DNA of 61,575 nt from a virus, in IMG/VR virus record IMGVR_UViG_3300027743_000031, positions 1-61,575 of that record, one strand, 5' to 3'. Below, one piece after another: positions 16,708-23,717 of the stretch. The notes under the pieces were generated by a model. That model ran no database searches. It was not told the DNA's origin and saw nothing but the letters and a program-made list of their open reading frames with translations. Position numbers and translations under genes: made by a program. Numbering within the stretch: position 1 is the first letter of the stretch; every line of letters starts with the position of its first letter.

Positions 16708-17134
16708 CGATCACGTCCGCTTCCATCGCTCGCAACTCGCCCACGGTGGCGGTCGTCACGGACGCCACCCACTGGTCGATCTCGGTCATCGTCGGGGTGT
16801 GGACGATGATCTCCGCTGGTGCGTCCAATCCGTGGAGACGGATGTGACGGTCGATGATCCCCACCGCGATCTTCACCGACGCAAGGTGTTCGGGGTGGTT
16901 GACGTCGGTGGCTTTGGCCCACACGCCACGCAGCAGCCGCTCCAACCGTCCGGCTTCTTCCGCACGGAGCATCTCTCGGCTGGGCGGGTCCATGCTCTTC
17001 GCCGCCAAGGTCTCTTCGACCATCCGTCGCGCCCCTGCGGCATCGACGATCGACAGCGCGTCGGCAATCTCGTGGTATGACGCCCCGGCCAGGCGCAAGG
17101 CGACGGCGGCGGCTCCTTGGCGCGGCTCAGGCAT
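16679..17134 (-). CDS. Terminase small subunit (HTH)
   Basis: 151 residues. Residues about 8-45 (AALRLAGASYHEIAD-type AVALRLAGASYHEIADAL, then AAGARRMVEETL) form a helix-turn-helix, followed by EEAGRLERLLRGVW and a helix with KIAVGIIDRHIRLHGLDAP, the pattern of actinophage small terminases that recognise the packaging site. It lies immediately upstream of the large subunit. Confidence 0.72.
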   Translation of the reverse strand: MPEPRQGAAAVALRLAGASYHEIADALSIVDAAGARRMVEETLAAKSMDPPSREMLRAEEAGRLERLLRGVWAKATDVNHPEHLASVKIAVGIIDRHIRLHGLDAPAEIIVHTPTMTEIDQWVASVTTATVGELRAMEADVIDAESEEVNA

Positions 17135-17336
17135 CGATCTCGTCCCGCAACGTGGTCGGGTCTTGCTCGCGCAGCGCCTTCAACCGGGCCATCCCGACTT
17201 CCTTCTCCACGCACCAGGCCACGTAGTCGCTGAAGTTCCAGCGCCGTGCCCCGGCCCGCAGCGACGCCTCACGGAACACGTCGACCGGCATCCTCACCGT
17301 CGTCTTGACTCGCAGTCCCTTGCGTGGCTGTGGCAT
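17127..17336 (-). CDS. Ribbon-helix-helix protein (69 aa)
   Basis: Starts MPQPRKGLRVKTTVRMPVDV. The KTTVRMPVDVFREASLRAGA segment and following NFSDYVAWCVEKEV fit an RHH fold almost alone on the chain. It is one of four small RHH-like genes at the head of the late operon and overlaps the small terminase gene by 8 bases. Confidence 0.68.
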   Translation of the reverse strand: MPQPRKGLRVKTTVRMPVDVFREASLRAGARRWNFSDYVAWCVEKEVGMARLKALREQDPTTLRDEIDA

Positions 17337-17553
17337 CGAAACGGACGCTATCAGCCGCAGGTTCCCGGAAGTCCAACTCGGCAGTCGTCGGCGGACGCTC
17401 TTGGAGCGCCTCCTTGACGTTGAGCATCACCGCGTACTCCAGGTATTCGGCCAGGCCGACGCCCAGCCGCGCCGCCACCAGTTCGATCCGCGCCCGATCC
17501 CGCAGCGTGGGGCGGAAGCAGACCGGCTCGTCCTTGATCCGCTGCCGGGGCAC
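17269..17553 (-). CDS. Ribbon-helix-helix-like protein (94 aa)
   Basis: GTG 17553 is chosen because it overlaps the upstream stop codon (TAGTG); a longer frame exists but would invade the preceding gene. The N-terminus (KDEPVCFRPTLRDRARIEL, GVGLAEYLEYAVMLNV) is RHH-like, followed by an acidic tail. It overlaps the next RHH gene by 68 bases, so one of the two starts may lie further downstream. Confidence 0.55.
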   Translation of the reverse strand: MPRQRIKDEPVCFRPTLRDRARIELVAARLGVGLAEYLEYAVMLNVKEALQERPPTTAELDFREPAADSVRFDATATQGTASQDDGEDAGRRVP

Positions 17554-17879
17554 TACCCACCGCCACCGGACGGCACCGCCACCCAATGCATCCCGAAGTC
17601 GCGCGACACCGCGCCGCAGTCCTTGCACTTCCACCCGAAGCTCAGCCGCGAGTAGTCGATGTGCGGGCAGGCTTCCAACGGCATCGTCTCTTGCACCGGC
17701 CGCGGTCGGGCCGTGGGGTGGGCGCTGACCGACTCGCCCCGCAGCACGCCCAAGATGATGTCCCGAGCGAAGTCCGCCGCCGACAATCCGGCTGTGGCGG
17801 CCCGCTCACGCAGAGTGGCATCGTGCTCCAACGGCAGACGGAGGCCGATCACCTCGCCCAGGGTCTTCGGTTTCGCCAT
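17553..17879 (-). CDS. First gene of the late operon: RHH protein with zinc-ribbon tail
   Basis: 108 residues. Residues 5-50 (GEVIGLRLPLEHDATLRERA, GLSAADFARDIILGVL) are RHH-like and residues about 70-96 (CPHIDYSRLSFGWKCKDCG) a two-Cys-pair zinc ribbon. Its ATG (17879) lies one base from a CCGTTAACAG repeat, suggesting that this or a neighbouring RHH protein binds there and controls the divergent transcription units. Confidence 0.65.
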   Translation of the reverse strand: MAKPKTLGEVIGLRLPLEHDATLRERAATAGLSAADFARDIILGVLRGESVSAHPTARPRPVQETMPLEACPHIDYSRLSFGWKCKDCGAVSRDFGMHWVAVPSGGGG

Positions 17880-17966
17880 GCCGTTAACAGTACCACCCGT
17901 TCGCGCTTCCCGTTAACAGCAAGGACGCCACCAGTGCGTCCGTATACCGAAAGGAGGCACCGCCTC
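17880..17966. promoter_or_regulatory. Divergent control region with two CCGTTAACAG operator candidates
   Basis: The 10-mer CCGTTAACAG occurs at 17881-17890 and 17910-17919, 29 bases apart in the same orientation, each with the palindrome GTTAAC. GTATAC occurs at 17942-17947. The region separates the leftward late operon from the rightward small-gene operon. Repeats next to an RHH gene start are typical operators. No clear -35/-10 pair is visible. Confidence 0.5.
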
Positions 17967-18113
17967 ATGTTCCTCGTCTACTACGCCTTGCTCATGTTCG
18001 GGGCTTTGATCTTCCTGTTCCTCCGCCTCCTCCTGTGGGCCGTCCTCGGGGTCTGCTGGTTGGGCGCGAGGGGCTGGCAAGCCTACCAAGTCAGACGCAG
18101 CCGTATACGGTAA
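17967..18113 (+). CDS. Small membrane protein (48 aa)
   Basis: ATG 17967 follows AAAGGAGG at 9-base spacing. The product MFLVYYALLMFGALIFLFLR is one long hydrophobic region (residues about 2-35) with a basic tail (QVRRSRIR), oriented with the tail in the cytoplasm by the positive-inside rule. It is first in the rightward direction. The function is unknown; a membrane-acting early protein or holin-like peptide is possible. Confidence 0.65.
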   Translation: MFLVYYALLMFGALIFLFLRLLLWAVLGVCWLGARGWQAYQVRRSRIR

Positions 18114-18788
18114 CCGACGCCTCTTCTCGGCCCTCCCGGAGGGTGGTGAGTGGCGGCTATTGGGCTCAGTTGGCGGCTGGTTACTGCGTCAACCCCCGGA
18201 AGTACACCTGGTCAGCGAGCCGCTTCCAAGCCGGGGCCGATCCGTGTCACCCCGACCCCCCGGTGTGACAACCGTCACTAACAAACCCGTTGCATTCCAG
18301 CCGCCCGGCGGTTAGGATGGTGTCACCCCGGTTCGCCGGGCGGGCGGTCCGGTCTCCGGCCGCTCGGGGCCTCCCGCTCGTCGGGCTGGTCACTGATCGC
18401 CATAGGTCGCTTGCGGCCAAGGTCCATCCACGATGGCGTGCCCTCCACCTCGGTGGCGTGGGGCGAAATGGGCCTTGACCAGGGGCGATCGTTTACAGGT
18501 CTGAGGGCCACCAGCGCACGGAGCGCTCCAGCGATGGAGCCGCGATCGGGCGGTGAGGCTAAGGCAGGCAGGGAGTATGCGACGGTTCGTCTTCCGCTCC
18601 CGGTCCCCGTTGTCACGGGATCACGTGCTGACCCAGATACCTGCACAGTGCGTGCGCAGGGTGTCCCTCGATGGTCCAACTTTCGGTCGGCCGTTCCACC
18701 TTGGGTGGCGCTGGTTCGTGACCAGGACGGCTGGCCGCTTCCCTCAGAAGCGCGTCACCACGACGTATACCCCGAAAGGACAACCACC
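18114..18788. promoter_or_regulatory. 675-base control region: promoter, operator repeats and hairpins
   Basis: No supported gene. A good sigma-70-like promoter reads rightward: TTGCAT (18290-18295), 17-base spacer, TAGGAT (18313-18318). Just upstream lies an inverted repeat GTGAC-AACC-GTCAC (18265-18278), and an 11-base direct repeat GTGTCACCCCG flanks the promoter at 18244-18254 and 18320-18330. A CCCGG-TTCG-CCGGG hairpin (18327-18340) would start the transcript. CCGTATACGG is a palindrome at 18101-18110 and GTATAC recurs at 18765-18770. A short CCCTC/GAGGG hairpin near 18131-18143 may terminate the gene before. The remaining 400 bases show nothing firm. Confidence 0.55.
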
Positions 18789-19283
18789 ATGAGCAAGTTC
18801 CGTCTCCCCCTGACCGAGGCGTCCCCCGCAGTTGCGGAGTTCGTCAAGGCCAACAAGCTGACGAAGCTGCCGACCAAGTCGTACGCGGCAACGCTCGACC
18901 ACCACCACCTCTACGAGGCCCGGGAGGCAACGGATCACACCGATCCGAAGTCCCAGGAGGCTGCGTTCCGGTGCTTGGCCGAGATCACGCCTCGCCCTTC
19001 CACCAAGGAAGTGGCGTTCAGCCTCGGCTTCCACGCCCCCAAGTACGTGGGCATGGCAGCCAACGCATGGGCCGCGTCGATCGGGTCGGATGCCCACAAG
19101 AAGTACCCCAACCGTGCGTCGAGCACGGTGCCGAAGGAGAAGGCCGTGCTCCCCAGCGCTCTGCTGGCCGAGCTTGGTTCGCTCCGGACGAAGAAGGACA
19201 TCCTGGCCGCGATCGAGGCGCTGGTGCCGCAGGCACCGGTCGTCGAGGTCGTCGAGGCCAAGGTCACTGCCGACGTCGCATGA
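18789..19283 (+). CDS. Hypothetical protein, first large product of the rightward operon (164 aa)
   Basis: ATG 18789 follows GAAAGGACAACCACC. Protein starts MSKFRLPLTEASPAVAEFVK. The N-terminal third is basic and helical, the middle (EITPRPSTKEVAFSLGFHAP) polar, and the end (LAELGSLRTKKDILAAIEAL) a predicted amphipathic helix pair. Being closest to the 18.3 kb promoter it is probably abundant early, but no family is recognised. Confidence 0.6.
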   Translation: MSKFRLPLTEASPAVAEFVKANKLTKLPTKSYAATLDHHHLYEAREATDHTDPKSQEAAFRCLAEITPRPSTKEVAFSLGFHAPKYVGMAANAWAASIGSDAHKKYPNRASSTVPKEKAVLPSALLAELGSLRTKKDILAAIEALVPQAPVVEVVEAKVTADVA

Positions 19284-19370
19284 CGGTCGGGCGGCTAGTA
19301 GCCGCGGCCCTGAGCGGGCTCACCCTCGCTCAGGGCGCTGCGTCACCCTGACGCTACGAAAGGAACCACC
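19284..19370 (+). promoter_or_regulatory. Intergenic stem-loop element 1 (three hairpins)
   Basis: Three consecutive stems: GCGGCTA/TAGCCGC (19291-19305), a 10-bp perfect stem GCCCTGAGCG/CGCTCAGGGC (19307-19336, loop GGCTCACCCT), and GCGTCA/TGACGC (19340-19354). They are followed by CGAAAGGAACCACC and the next ATG. No U-tract follows, so these are not classical intrinsic terminators. Confidence 0.65.
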
Positions 19371-19688
19371 ATGAACACCATCATCGCCCTCGCTGTCGCT
19401 GCTTGCTCGGTCGTCGGATGCGCCCCCACACGGGATGCGGAGCCGCCAGCCAAGCCGGTCTGCGAGCCAGGCGAGGTCACCGTGTCGAGCGGTCAGCCGA
19501 CTCCGTGCGATCTCCAGTCCCCTGCCAACACGCTCACGCTCGTCTGGAATGCCGAGACCGAGGGCGAAGGCTGGGGCGGGGACGCCTCGGTGGCCAACGC
19601 CGAGGCCGCCGCGCTCGACGCTGGTTGCACGCCGTCGTGGATCAACGACGGCGACTACCGCCTCGTCGGTACGGGCTGCGACTTCTGA
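19371..19688 (+). CDS. Small lipoprotein
   Basis: 105 residues. The N-terminus MNTIIALAVAACSVVGCAPT has a hydrophobic core and lipobox SVVGC (Cys17). The mature domain has Cys pairs and an acidic WGGDASVANAEAAALDAGC stretch. It is predicted to be anchored outside the membrane; an exclusion or surface role is possible, but there is no specific match. Confidence 0.65.
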   Translation: MNTIIALAVAACSVVGCAPTRDAEPPAKPVCEPGEVTVSSGQPTPCDLQSPANTLTLVWNAETEGEGWGGDASVANAEAAALDAGCTPSWINDGDYRLVGTGCDF

Positions 19689-19774
19689 GCCACCCGGCTC
19701 GGCCCGGACGACCGTCGAACGTCGTCCGGGCGCTGCTCCCTCACACGGAGGGAGCTATCCCGAAAGGAACCAAC
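19689..19774 (+). promoter_or_regulatory. Intergenic stem-loop element 2 (CGTCGAAC octaloop)
   Basis: An 11-bp perfect stem GCCCGGACGAC/GTCGTCCGGGC (19702-19731) closes the loop CGTCGAAC. A second 8-bp stem GCTCCCTC/GAGGGAGC (19735-19755) follows, then CGAAAGGAACCAAC and ATG. The same loop with unrelated but complementary stems recurs at 20017, 20816, 21557 and 27207. Confidence 0.75.
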
Positions 19775-20008
19775 ATGCCAACCAAGACCACCATCACGAT
19801 GCCGACGCCGGTCGCGATCGAGGCAACTCGCTTCCCGACCGTCGCCGAGGCCACGGCTTTCGCCCACTCACAGGGCTGGGTCGTGTTCGTTCGTGGGGCC
19901 AAGAAGGCCAACGCCTTCGTCCCCGCGGAGACGCCGATGGCGCTCATCCTCGCAGGAGCCGAGGGCGATCGCTACTGGGCGGTCATGCGTCAGGTCACGC
20001 AGGGCTGA
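19775..20008 (+). CDS. Hypothetical protein (77 aa)
   Basis: ATG 19775 follows GAAAGGAACCAAC. Starts MPTKTTITMPTPVAIEATRF; compact alpha/beta pattern with VAEATAFAHSQGWVVFVRG and a terminal helix. It looks like a small soluble domain with an N-terminal strand pair. No family recognised. Confidence 0.65.
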   Translation: MPTKTTITMPTPVAIEATRFPTVAEATAFAHSQGWVVFVRGAKKANAFVPAETPMALILAGAEGDRYWAVMRQVTQG

Positions 20009-20083
20009 GCCCTGCCGGTCGGGTCGCCGTCGAACGCGGCCCGACCGCTGCTCCCCCAGGAGCACGAACAGGAGGAACCAACC
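20009..20083 (+). promoter_or_regulatory. Intergenic stem-loop element 3 (CGTCGAAC octaloop)
   Basis: An 11-bp stem GGTCGGGTCGC/GCGGCCCGACC with one T-G wobble (20017-20046) closes CGTCGAAC. A second 6-bp stem TGCTCC/GGAGCA spans 20049-20064. AGGAGG precedes the ATG at 20084. The arms differ from elements 2 and 4, so pairing is kept while sequence is not. Confidence 0.75.
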
Positions 20084-20584
20084 ATGAGCGAGCAATCGCG
20101 GCTCGACGCCGCGCGCCAGGACGACCCCGAGCTCAGCGCTCGGGTGCGTGCGAAGCGCGAGGCACGGCTGAACCCGACGCCCCCACCACGCCGCAAGACG
20201 CTGGCGCAGGTGCTGGCGGAGGAGGAGGCCGAGCGCGCCGGACAGCCGGTGTGGGTGGCCAGCCCGACAGCAGTCGGGGTGCCCAAGCTCGCACCGGGCC
20301 GGAAGCGCAAGAAGGCCAAGCAGCAACGCTTGGTCGGGTACGTCGAGGTCAGCGTCGAGGCCGAGCCTGTCAAGCGGCAGGCTGGGCGGAGGCGGATGCA
20401 GCAGGCCCCAGCGTGGAACGTCGCGCCGAACGAGGTGTCTCCGGACGCCAGGTTCGTGGCGATCTACGGGAGTCGGGGCGGGATGCTGACCGACAGCGAC
20501 AGGAAGCTGTGGCCGAAGCCCACGACCCGGATCATGGACCGTGACGGGCAGGTGCTGAAGCACAACGAGAGGGGTGAGCAGTGA
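20084..20584 (+). CDS. Basic hypothetical protein (166 aa)
   Basis: ATG 20084 follows ACAGGAGGAACCAACC. Very basic and Pro/Arg-rich (RVRAKREARLNPTPPPRRK, APGRKRKKAKQQRL), mostly disordered with a helix around TLAQVLAEEEAERA. Such charge suggests nucleic-acid binding. The C-terminal 50 residues (SPDARFVAIYGSRGGML) look more ordered. No family recognised. Confidence 0.6.
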   Translation: MSEQSRLDAARQDDPELSARVRAKREARLNPTPPPRRKTLAQVLAEEEAERAGQPVWVASPTAVGVPKLAPGRKRKKAKQQRLVGYVEVSVEAEPVKRQAGRRRMQQAPAWNVAPNEVSPDARFVAIYGSRGGMLTDSDRKLWPKPTTRIMDRDGQVLKHNERGEQ

Positions 20585-20808
20585 CCATCGAGCACGTCGT
20601 CGCGACCAGCGTGGCGAGCGGCGATGTCCTCCGCGTGAACATGGCCCCGACCCCCAAGGACGACCCGCAGTATGAGTGGCGGACGGTCACTCAGGTGCGG
20701 ACGGGCACCGAGATCGTGGCGATCACGATCGAGGGTGCCGCAGGCGAACGGCAGAAGGTGGTCACGCACGTCGTGACGCTGGGCTGCCGGATGCAGGTGT
20801 GCCGCTGA
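20581..20808 (+). CDS. Hypothetical protein (75 aa)
   Basis: GTG 20581 overlaps the previous stop by four bases. Starts MTIEHVVATSVASGDVLRVN and is almost all beta (WRTVTQVRTGTEIVAITIEG, KVVTHVVTLG), resembling a small SH3-like or OB-like barrel. No function assigned. Confidence 0.6.
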   Translation: MTIEHVVATSVASGDVLRVNMAPTPKDDPQYEWRTVTQVRTGTEIVAITIEGAAGERQKVVTHVVTLGCRMQVCR

Positions 20809-20886
20809 GCCACCGGGACCGGGCACCGTCGAACGTGCCCGGTCCGCTGTCCCCACCGCTGGGGACGACACGAAAGGAACCCAACC
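20809..20886 (+). promoter_or_regulatory. Intergenic stem-loop element 4 (CGTCGAAC octaloop)
   Basis: A perfect 11-bp stem GGACCGGGCAC/GTGCCCGGTCC (20816-20845) closes CGTCGAAC at 20827-20834. A second perfect stem GTCCCC/GGGGAC lies at 20849-20866, then CGAAAGGAACCCAACC and ATG. This is the cleanest member of the family. Confidence 0.78.
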
Positions 20887-21168
20887 ATGACCACCCAACC
20901 CATCGACGAGAACGTCGTCAGCGCGCCCTGCGTGCAGACGATCGACCTCGATTGCGCCCCCGGAGCGACACGTCCCGGGGACCTGATCGACGGCGTGCTG
21001 GAGGGCACCGGACTCGTCCCCTTGGGCGAGCCGAGCAAGTTCTTCGGCAACTGGTGCTGGGCGTTCGACTGCCCCACTGAGGAGTGGAAAGAGCGCGTCC
21101 AGCCGATCATCATTCCCCGGATCAAGGCGCTCTATGCGACCGGCTTGATCCGCTACGGAAGCTGGTGA
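20887..21168 (+). CDS. Hypothetical protein (93 aa)
   Basis: ATG 20887 follows GAAAGGAACCCAACC. Starts MTTQPIDENVVSAPCVQTID. Contains GNWCWAFDCPTEEWKERVQP and a C-terminal helix; three Cys and many Trp. No family recognised. Confidence 0.6.
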   Translation: MTTQPIDENVVSAPCVQTIDLDCAPGATRPGDLIDGVLEGTGLVPLGEPSKFFGNWCWAFDCPTEEWKERVQPIIIPRIKALYATGLIRYGSW

Positions 21169-21443
21169 GCGCCGTGAGTGACGTCGAGCAAGCACCGCGC
21201 GACACGCCGACGTGCGTGTGGGAGGAGTACCACGACGACATGTACCGGGAGTTCGCTCCCGAGCCGATCGTCGTGGAGTGCGAAGCCCCAGCGCAGTACG
21301 AGATCTCGTACTACGACGCGCACAACCCAGAAGGCAATGTGCTGTGCCGGGATGTGATGTGCGAGTCGCACTTCCTCCCGGCCATCCACGGACTGACCCG
21401 CGAGCGGAGCGTGAGCAGCATCACGTTCCGGAGGCTCGCATGA
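21165..21443 (+). CDS. Hypothetical Cys/His-containing protein (92 aa)
   Basis: GTG 21165 overlaps the preceding stop (GTGA); a second GTG at 21174 is possible. Contains CVWEEYHDD, IVVECEAPAQYEI, VLCRDVMCESHF: spaced Cys/His suggestive of a treble-clef zinc site. No family recognised. Confidence 0.55.
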   Translation: MSAVSDVEQAPRDTPTCVWEEYHDDMYREFAPEPIVVECEAPAQYEISYYDAHNPEGNVLCRDVMCESHFLPAIHGLTRERSVSSITFRRLA

Positions 21444-21550
21444 ACCAGTGCGAGGCCCGCAACCCGAACGCTGGCGGTCGCTGCCAGCGCCCGGCGACGC
21501 AAGTCGTCAACGGGCAACACCTGTGCGACATTCACGCCCGACGCGCGTAA
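21440..21550 (+). CDS. Tiny zinc-knuckle protein (36 aa)
   Basis: ATG 21440 overlaps the previous stop (ATGA) and follows GGAGGCTCGC. The product carries C4, C14, C29 and H32 (MNQCEARNPNAGGRC, HLCDIHARRA), a C-x9-C-x14-C-x2-H site. Similar miniature knuckles are common in actinophage early regions. Confidence 0.6.
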   Translation: MNQCEARNPNAGGRCQRPATQVVNGQHLCDIHARRA

Positions 21551-21622
21551 GCGTCGGCCCCGATCACGGTCGAACGTGGTCGGGGCGCTGCCCCACCCAG
21601 GGGCGAGAAGGAAGGAACCACC
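21551..21622 (+). promoter_or_regulatory. Intergenic stem-loop element 5 (GGTCGAAC octaloop)
   Basis: An 11-bp stem GCCCCGATCAC/GTGGTCGGGGC with one T-G wobble (21557-21586) closes GGTCGAAC, differing from the other loops only in its first base. A 5-bp second stem GCCCC/GGGGC is at 21590-21604, then GAAGGAAGGAACCACC and ATG. Confidence 0.72.
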
Positions 21623-21823
21623 ATGACCGACAAGCACACGACCACCGTCGTGCAGTCGCGCCCTCCCTGCGACATCTGCGGGGAGCCAGCGCAGTACGAC
21701 GCCAAGACCAAGCACGGGCCGTGGGGCTGGCTGTGCCAGGCCGACTTCGACAAGCTCGGAGTCGGACTGGGGCTGGGCCTCGGCCAGAAGCTGATCGTCA
21801 CCGACGAGGGGGCGATCGCATGA
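21623..21823 (+). CDS. Small zinc-ribbon protein (66 aa)
   Basis: Starts MTDKHTTTVVQSRPPCDICG. A CDICG knuckle and WLCQADF motif are spaced like a zinc ribbon. The C-terminus is Gly/Leu-rich (GVGLGLGLGQKL). ATGA overlap with the next gene. A nucleic-acid or protein adaptor role is possible. Confidence 0.62.
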   Translation: MTDKHTTTVVQSRPPCDICGEPAQYDAKTKHGPWGWLCQADFDKLGVGLGLGLGQKLIVTDEGAIA

Positions 21824-22098
21824 CACCAGCGTTCACGCTCCACAACTCGGGCGGGATCGTCAGCCTGGATGGGCCGGGGGGTCGCTACGACGCCCCGGTC
21901 CACGTCTGGGAGGCAGCGCTGGGACTGACCAGCGTCGAGCTTCTCGCGCGCTGGGACGACGTGTACCAGTGGCCCAACCGAGCCGACGAGGAAGACGTCG
22001 CACAGTTCCGTGCCGACTTCATCGCTCTGCCTCACGCGGCGCAAGCCGTGATGGTCGCGGAGTGGGAGGGCGACACCTTCACACCACCGAAGCAATGA
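21820..22098 (+). CDS. Hypothetical protein (92 aa)
   Basis: ATG 21820 overlaps the previous stop. Starts MTPAFTLHNSGGIVSLDGPG; strand-rich start, then helices (VELLARWDDVYQ, DVAQFRADFIAL). No family recognised. Confidence 0.6.
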   Translation: MTPAFTLHNSGGIVSLDGPGGRYDAPVHVWEAALGLTSVELLARWDDVYQWPNRADEEDVAQFRADFIALPHAAQAVMVAEWEGDTFTPPKQ

Positions 22099-22111
22099 GA
22101 AAGGAACCAAC

Positions 22112-22300
22112 ATGGACCGCACGTTGAAGGGGAGGCGGATCAGAGTCGACTACTGCTCTGATCCGCACACGCGACTGGACTCTGGCGAGGAAGGCACGAT
22201 CGATTTCGTGGACGACCTCGGCACGATCCACGTCACGTGGGACGGGGGGAGCAAGCTCGGCTTGGTCCCCGGCGAAGACAGGTGGACGGTGCTCACATGA
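22112..22300 (+). CDS. DUF4314-family protein (62 aa)
   Basis: ATG 22112 follows GAAAGGAACCAAC. The protein matches the DUF4314 pattern: KGRRIRVDYCSDP, GEEGTIDFVDDLGTIHVTWD, and SKLGLVPGEDRW, which together form a small SH3-like barrel. The family is widespread in phages and plasmids, with unknown function. It overlaps the next gene by ATGA. Confidence 0.72.
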   Translation: MDRTLKGRRIRVDYCSDPHTRLDSGEEGTIDFVDDLGTIHVTWDGGSKLGLVPGEDRWTVLT

Positions 22301-22809
22301 CCGCCACCGCGCCCAAGCCGTTCGAAGGGACGGACGAAGAGAGGGACCGCAACCGAGCCACCCATCAGTGGCGACAGGTCAGCGAGGACGGGGACTTCGC
22401 CTGTATGAACTGCGCCGCGGAGACGTGGCACGCAGCGGCGAACTACCCGTGCGGAGCGCCGGTGCCGAGGATGGAGTACCTGCCCGGTGTCGAGGGACCG
22501 GCCAGTTCTCCGTTGGAGGTGACGACCGACAGCGAGCCGAACGTCGAGATCCGCGACCTGAAGTCGGGGATGCTCTGCGTGTGCCTCTACACGGCGGTGT
22601 TCACGTCGTTGCAGCACGCGGTGATGGCCGCGGGGTCGATCCTGGAGAGTCCGGGGTGGGCCGGGGGGACGCGGCTGGCCGTGTTCGCTCGGGACCGGGA
22701 GTTCTATGAGCTCCTCGACCTCGACGAGTTCCAGCGGGTCGAACCGCACGCCGACATCAGCGATCGCATCGTCGCTCTGCTGATCAAGGACACGACACCG
22801 GACGAGTGA
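22297..22809 (+). CDS. Hypothetical protein (170 aa)
   Basis: ATG 22297. Starts MTATAPKPFEGTDEERDRNR. Residues 25-50 hold a zinc-type CMNCAAETWHAAANYPC motif. The second half (SGMLCVCLYTAVFTSLQHAV, LDLDEFQRVEPH) is mixed alpha/beta. No family recognised. Confidence 0.6.
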   Translation: MTATAPKPFEGTDEERDRNRATHQWRQVSEDGDFACMNCAAETWHAAANYPCGAPVPRMEYLPGVEGPASSPLEVTTDSEPNVEIRDLKSGMLCVCLYTAVFTSLQHAVMAAGSILESPGWAGGTRLAVFARDREFYELLDLDEFQRVEPHADISDRIVALLIKDTTPDE

Positions 22810-22877
22810 TCGTCCCGCCCGTGCGAGCGTCACACCTCGCTCGGGCACGGCGCGCGCCGCGCGCAGAAAGGAACCAC
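22810..22877 (+). promoter_or_regulatory. Intergenic stem-loop element 6
   Basis: An imperfect long stem around CGAGCG/CGCTCG (22824-22843, loop TCACACCT) extended outward by CCGTG/CACGG with a GG bulge, followed by a GC-only hairpin (about 22850-22864) and AGAAAGGAACCAC before the ATG. Same layout as the others but with a different loop. Confidence 0.6.
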
Positions 22878-23111
22878 ATGACCAAGCAACAACAGCGACC
22901 CGTCACAGAGTCGGCGCTGGCTTCCACTGCCAAGGCGGGCGACCGCTGGTGGCAGAGCGATGACTGTGTGCTCATCAACGAGGTCGTCGTCACCGACGAC
23001 GCCGTGAAGGTGAGCGGCTACATCGTCAAGGGCTGGGGAGCCAGTAAGAAGCTCCGTCACTGGTCGTTCATCCTCGACCAGATGTTGGAACTGGAGAGGG
23101 GAAGAGCATGA
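22878..23111 (+). CDS. Hypothetical protein (77 aa)
   Basis: ATG 22878 follows GAAAGGAACCAC. Starts MTKQQQRPVTESALASTAKA. Core GDRWWQSDDCVLINEVVVTD, then VKVSGYIVKG and LRHWSFILDQM, suggests a small beta barrel plus helix. ATGA overlap with the next gene. Confidence 0.6.
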   Translation: MTKQQQRPVTESALASTAKAGDRWWQSDDCVLINEVVVTDDAVKVSGYIVKGWGASKKLRHWSFILDQMLELERGRA

Positions 23112-23410
23112 CCGACGAACAACCCGAGGTGTGGGTGCTCGTCAACCAGGGCTTGGCGAGTGCCGAGCCACGGCTGGAGCATCTGATCGGCACCTACCTG
23201 CTATCGAGCGACGTCAATGCGCGCGACGGCAGGGGCGCGGCGGAGTGGACCAGGGACTTGGACAAGGCGCAGAAGTTCCCGTCGTTCGCGCAAGCGTTCG
23301 ACGAGTGGCGCAGGCAGTCCGACGTCACACCGTTCCGTGACGACGGCTACCCCAACCGCCCGCTGACGGCGTTCAGCGTCGAGCCGAGGAGGGTCGATGC
23401 CACGTCGTAG
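23108..23410 (+). CDS. Hypothetical protein (100 aa)
   Basis: Starts MTDEQPEVWVLVNQGLASAE. Acidic and helical with KFPSFAQAFDEWRRQSDV; resembles small 'VLVxxG...W' early proteins but no family is recognised. Overlaps the next gene by 14 bases. Confidence 0.6.
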   Translation: MTDEQPEVWVLVNQGLASAEPRLEHLIGTYLLSSDVNARDGRGAAEWTRDLDKAQKFPSFAQAFDEWRRQSDVTPFRDDGYPNRPLTAFSVEPRRVDATS

Positions 23411-23717
23411 GTACTACCGACCAAGCGGAGACTCGCACGCCGACTTCATGCGGTGCCGGACCTTCGGCCACATGATGGACGACATCCCGTCAGAGGACGA
23501 CACCGGCTACGGCGACCCGCTGTGGGTTCGGTGCATGCGCTGCGGGACCGAGCGCCACGACGGCATCGGCTCGTCGGGGCAGGTCGTCTATCGGCGGTAC
23601 GTCTACCCGGAGGGGTACAAGGACGCCTTCCGCCACGAGGGCGACGAGCCACCGTCGCGTTCGGACTACCGGATGCTGCTCTTGCAGCAGAAGATCCGTG
23701 AAGCGAGGCAGGCGTGA
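23397..23717 (+). CDS. Zinc-binding hypothetical protein (106 aa)
   Basis: Starts MPRRRYYRPSGDSHADFMRC. C20 with CRTFGH and WVRCMRCGTERHDGI form a Cys4/His-type site of the sort found in many actinophage HNH-like or zinc-ribbon proteins. C-terminal helix RSDYRMLLLQQKIREAR. No catalytic motif seen. Confidence 0.6.
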   Translation: MPRRRYYRPSGDSHADFMRCRTFGHMMDDIPSEDDTGYGDPLWVRCMRCGTERHDGIGSSGQVVYRRYVYPEGYKDAFRHEGDEPPSRSDYRMLLLQQKIREARQA

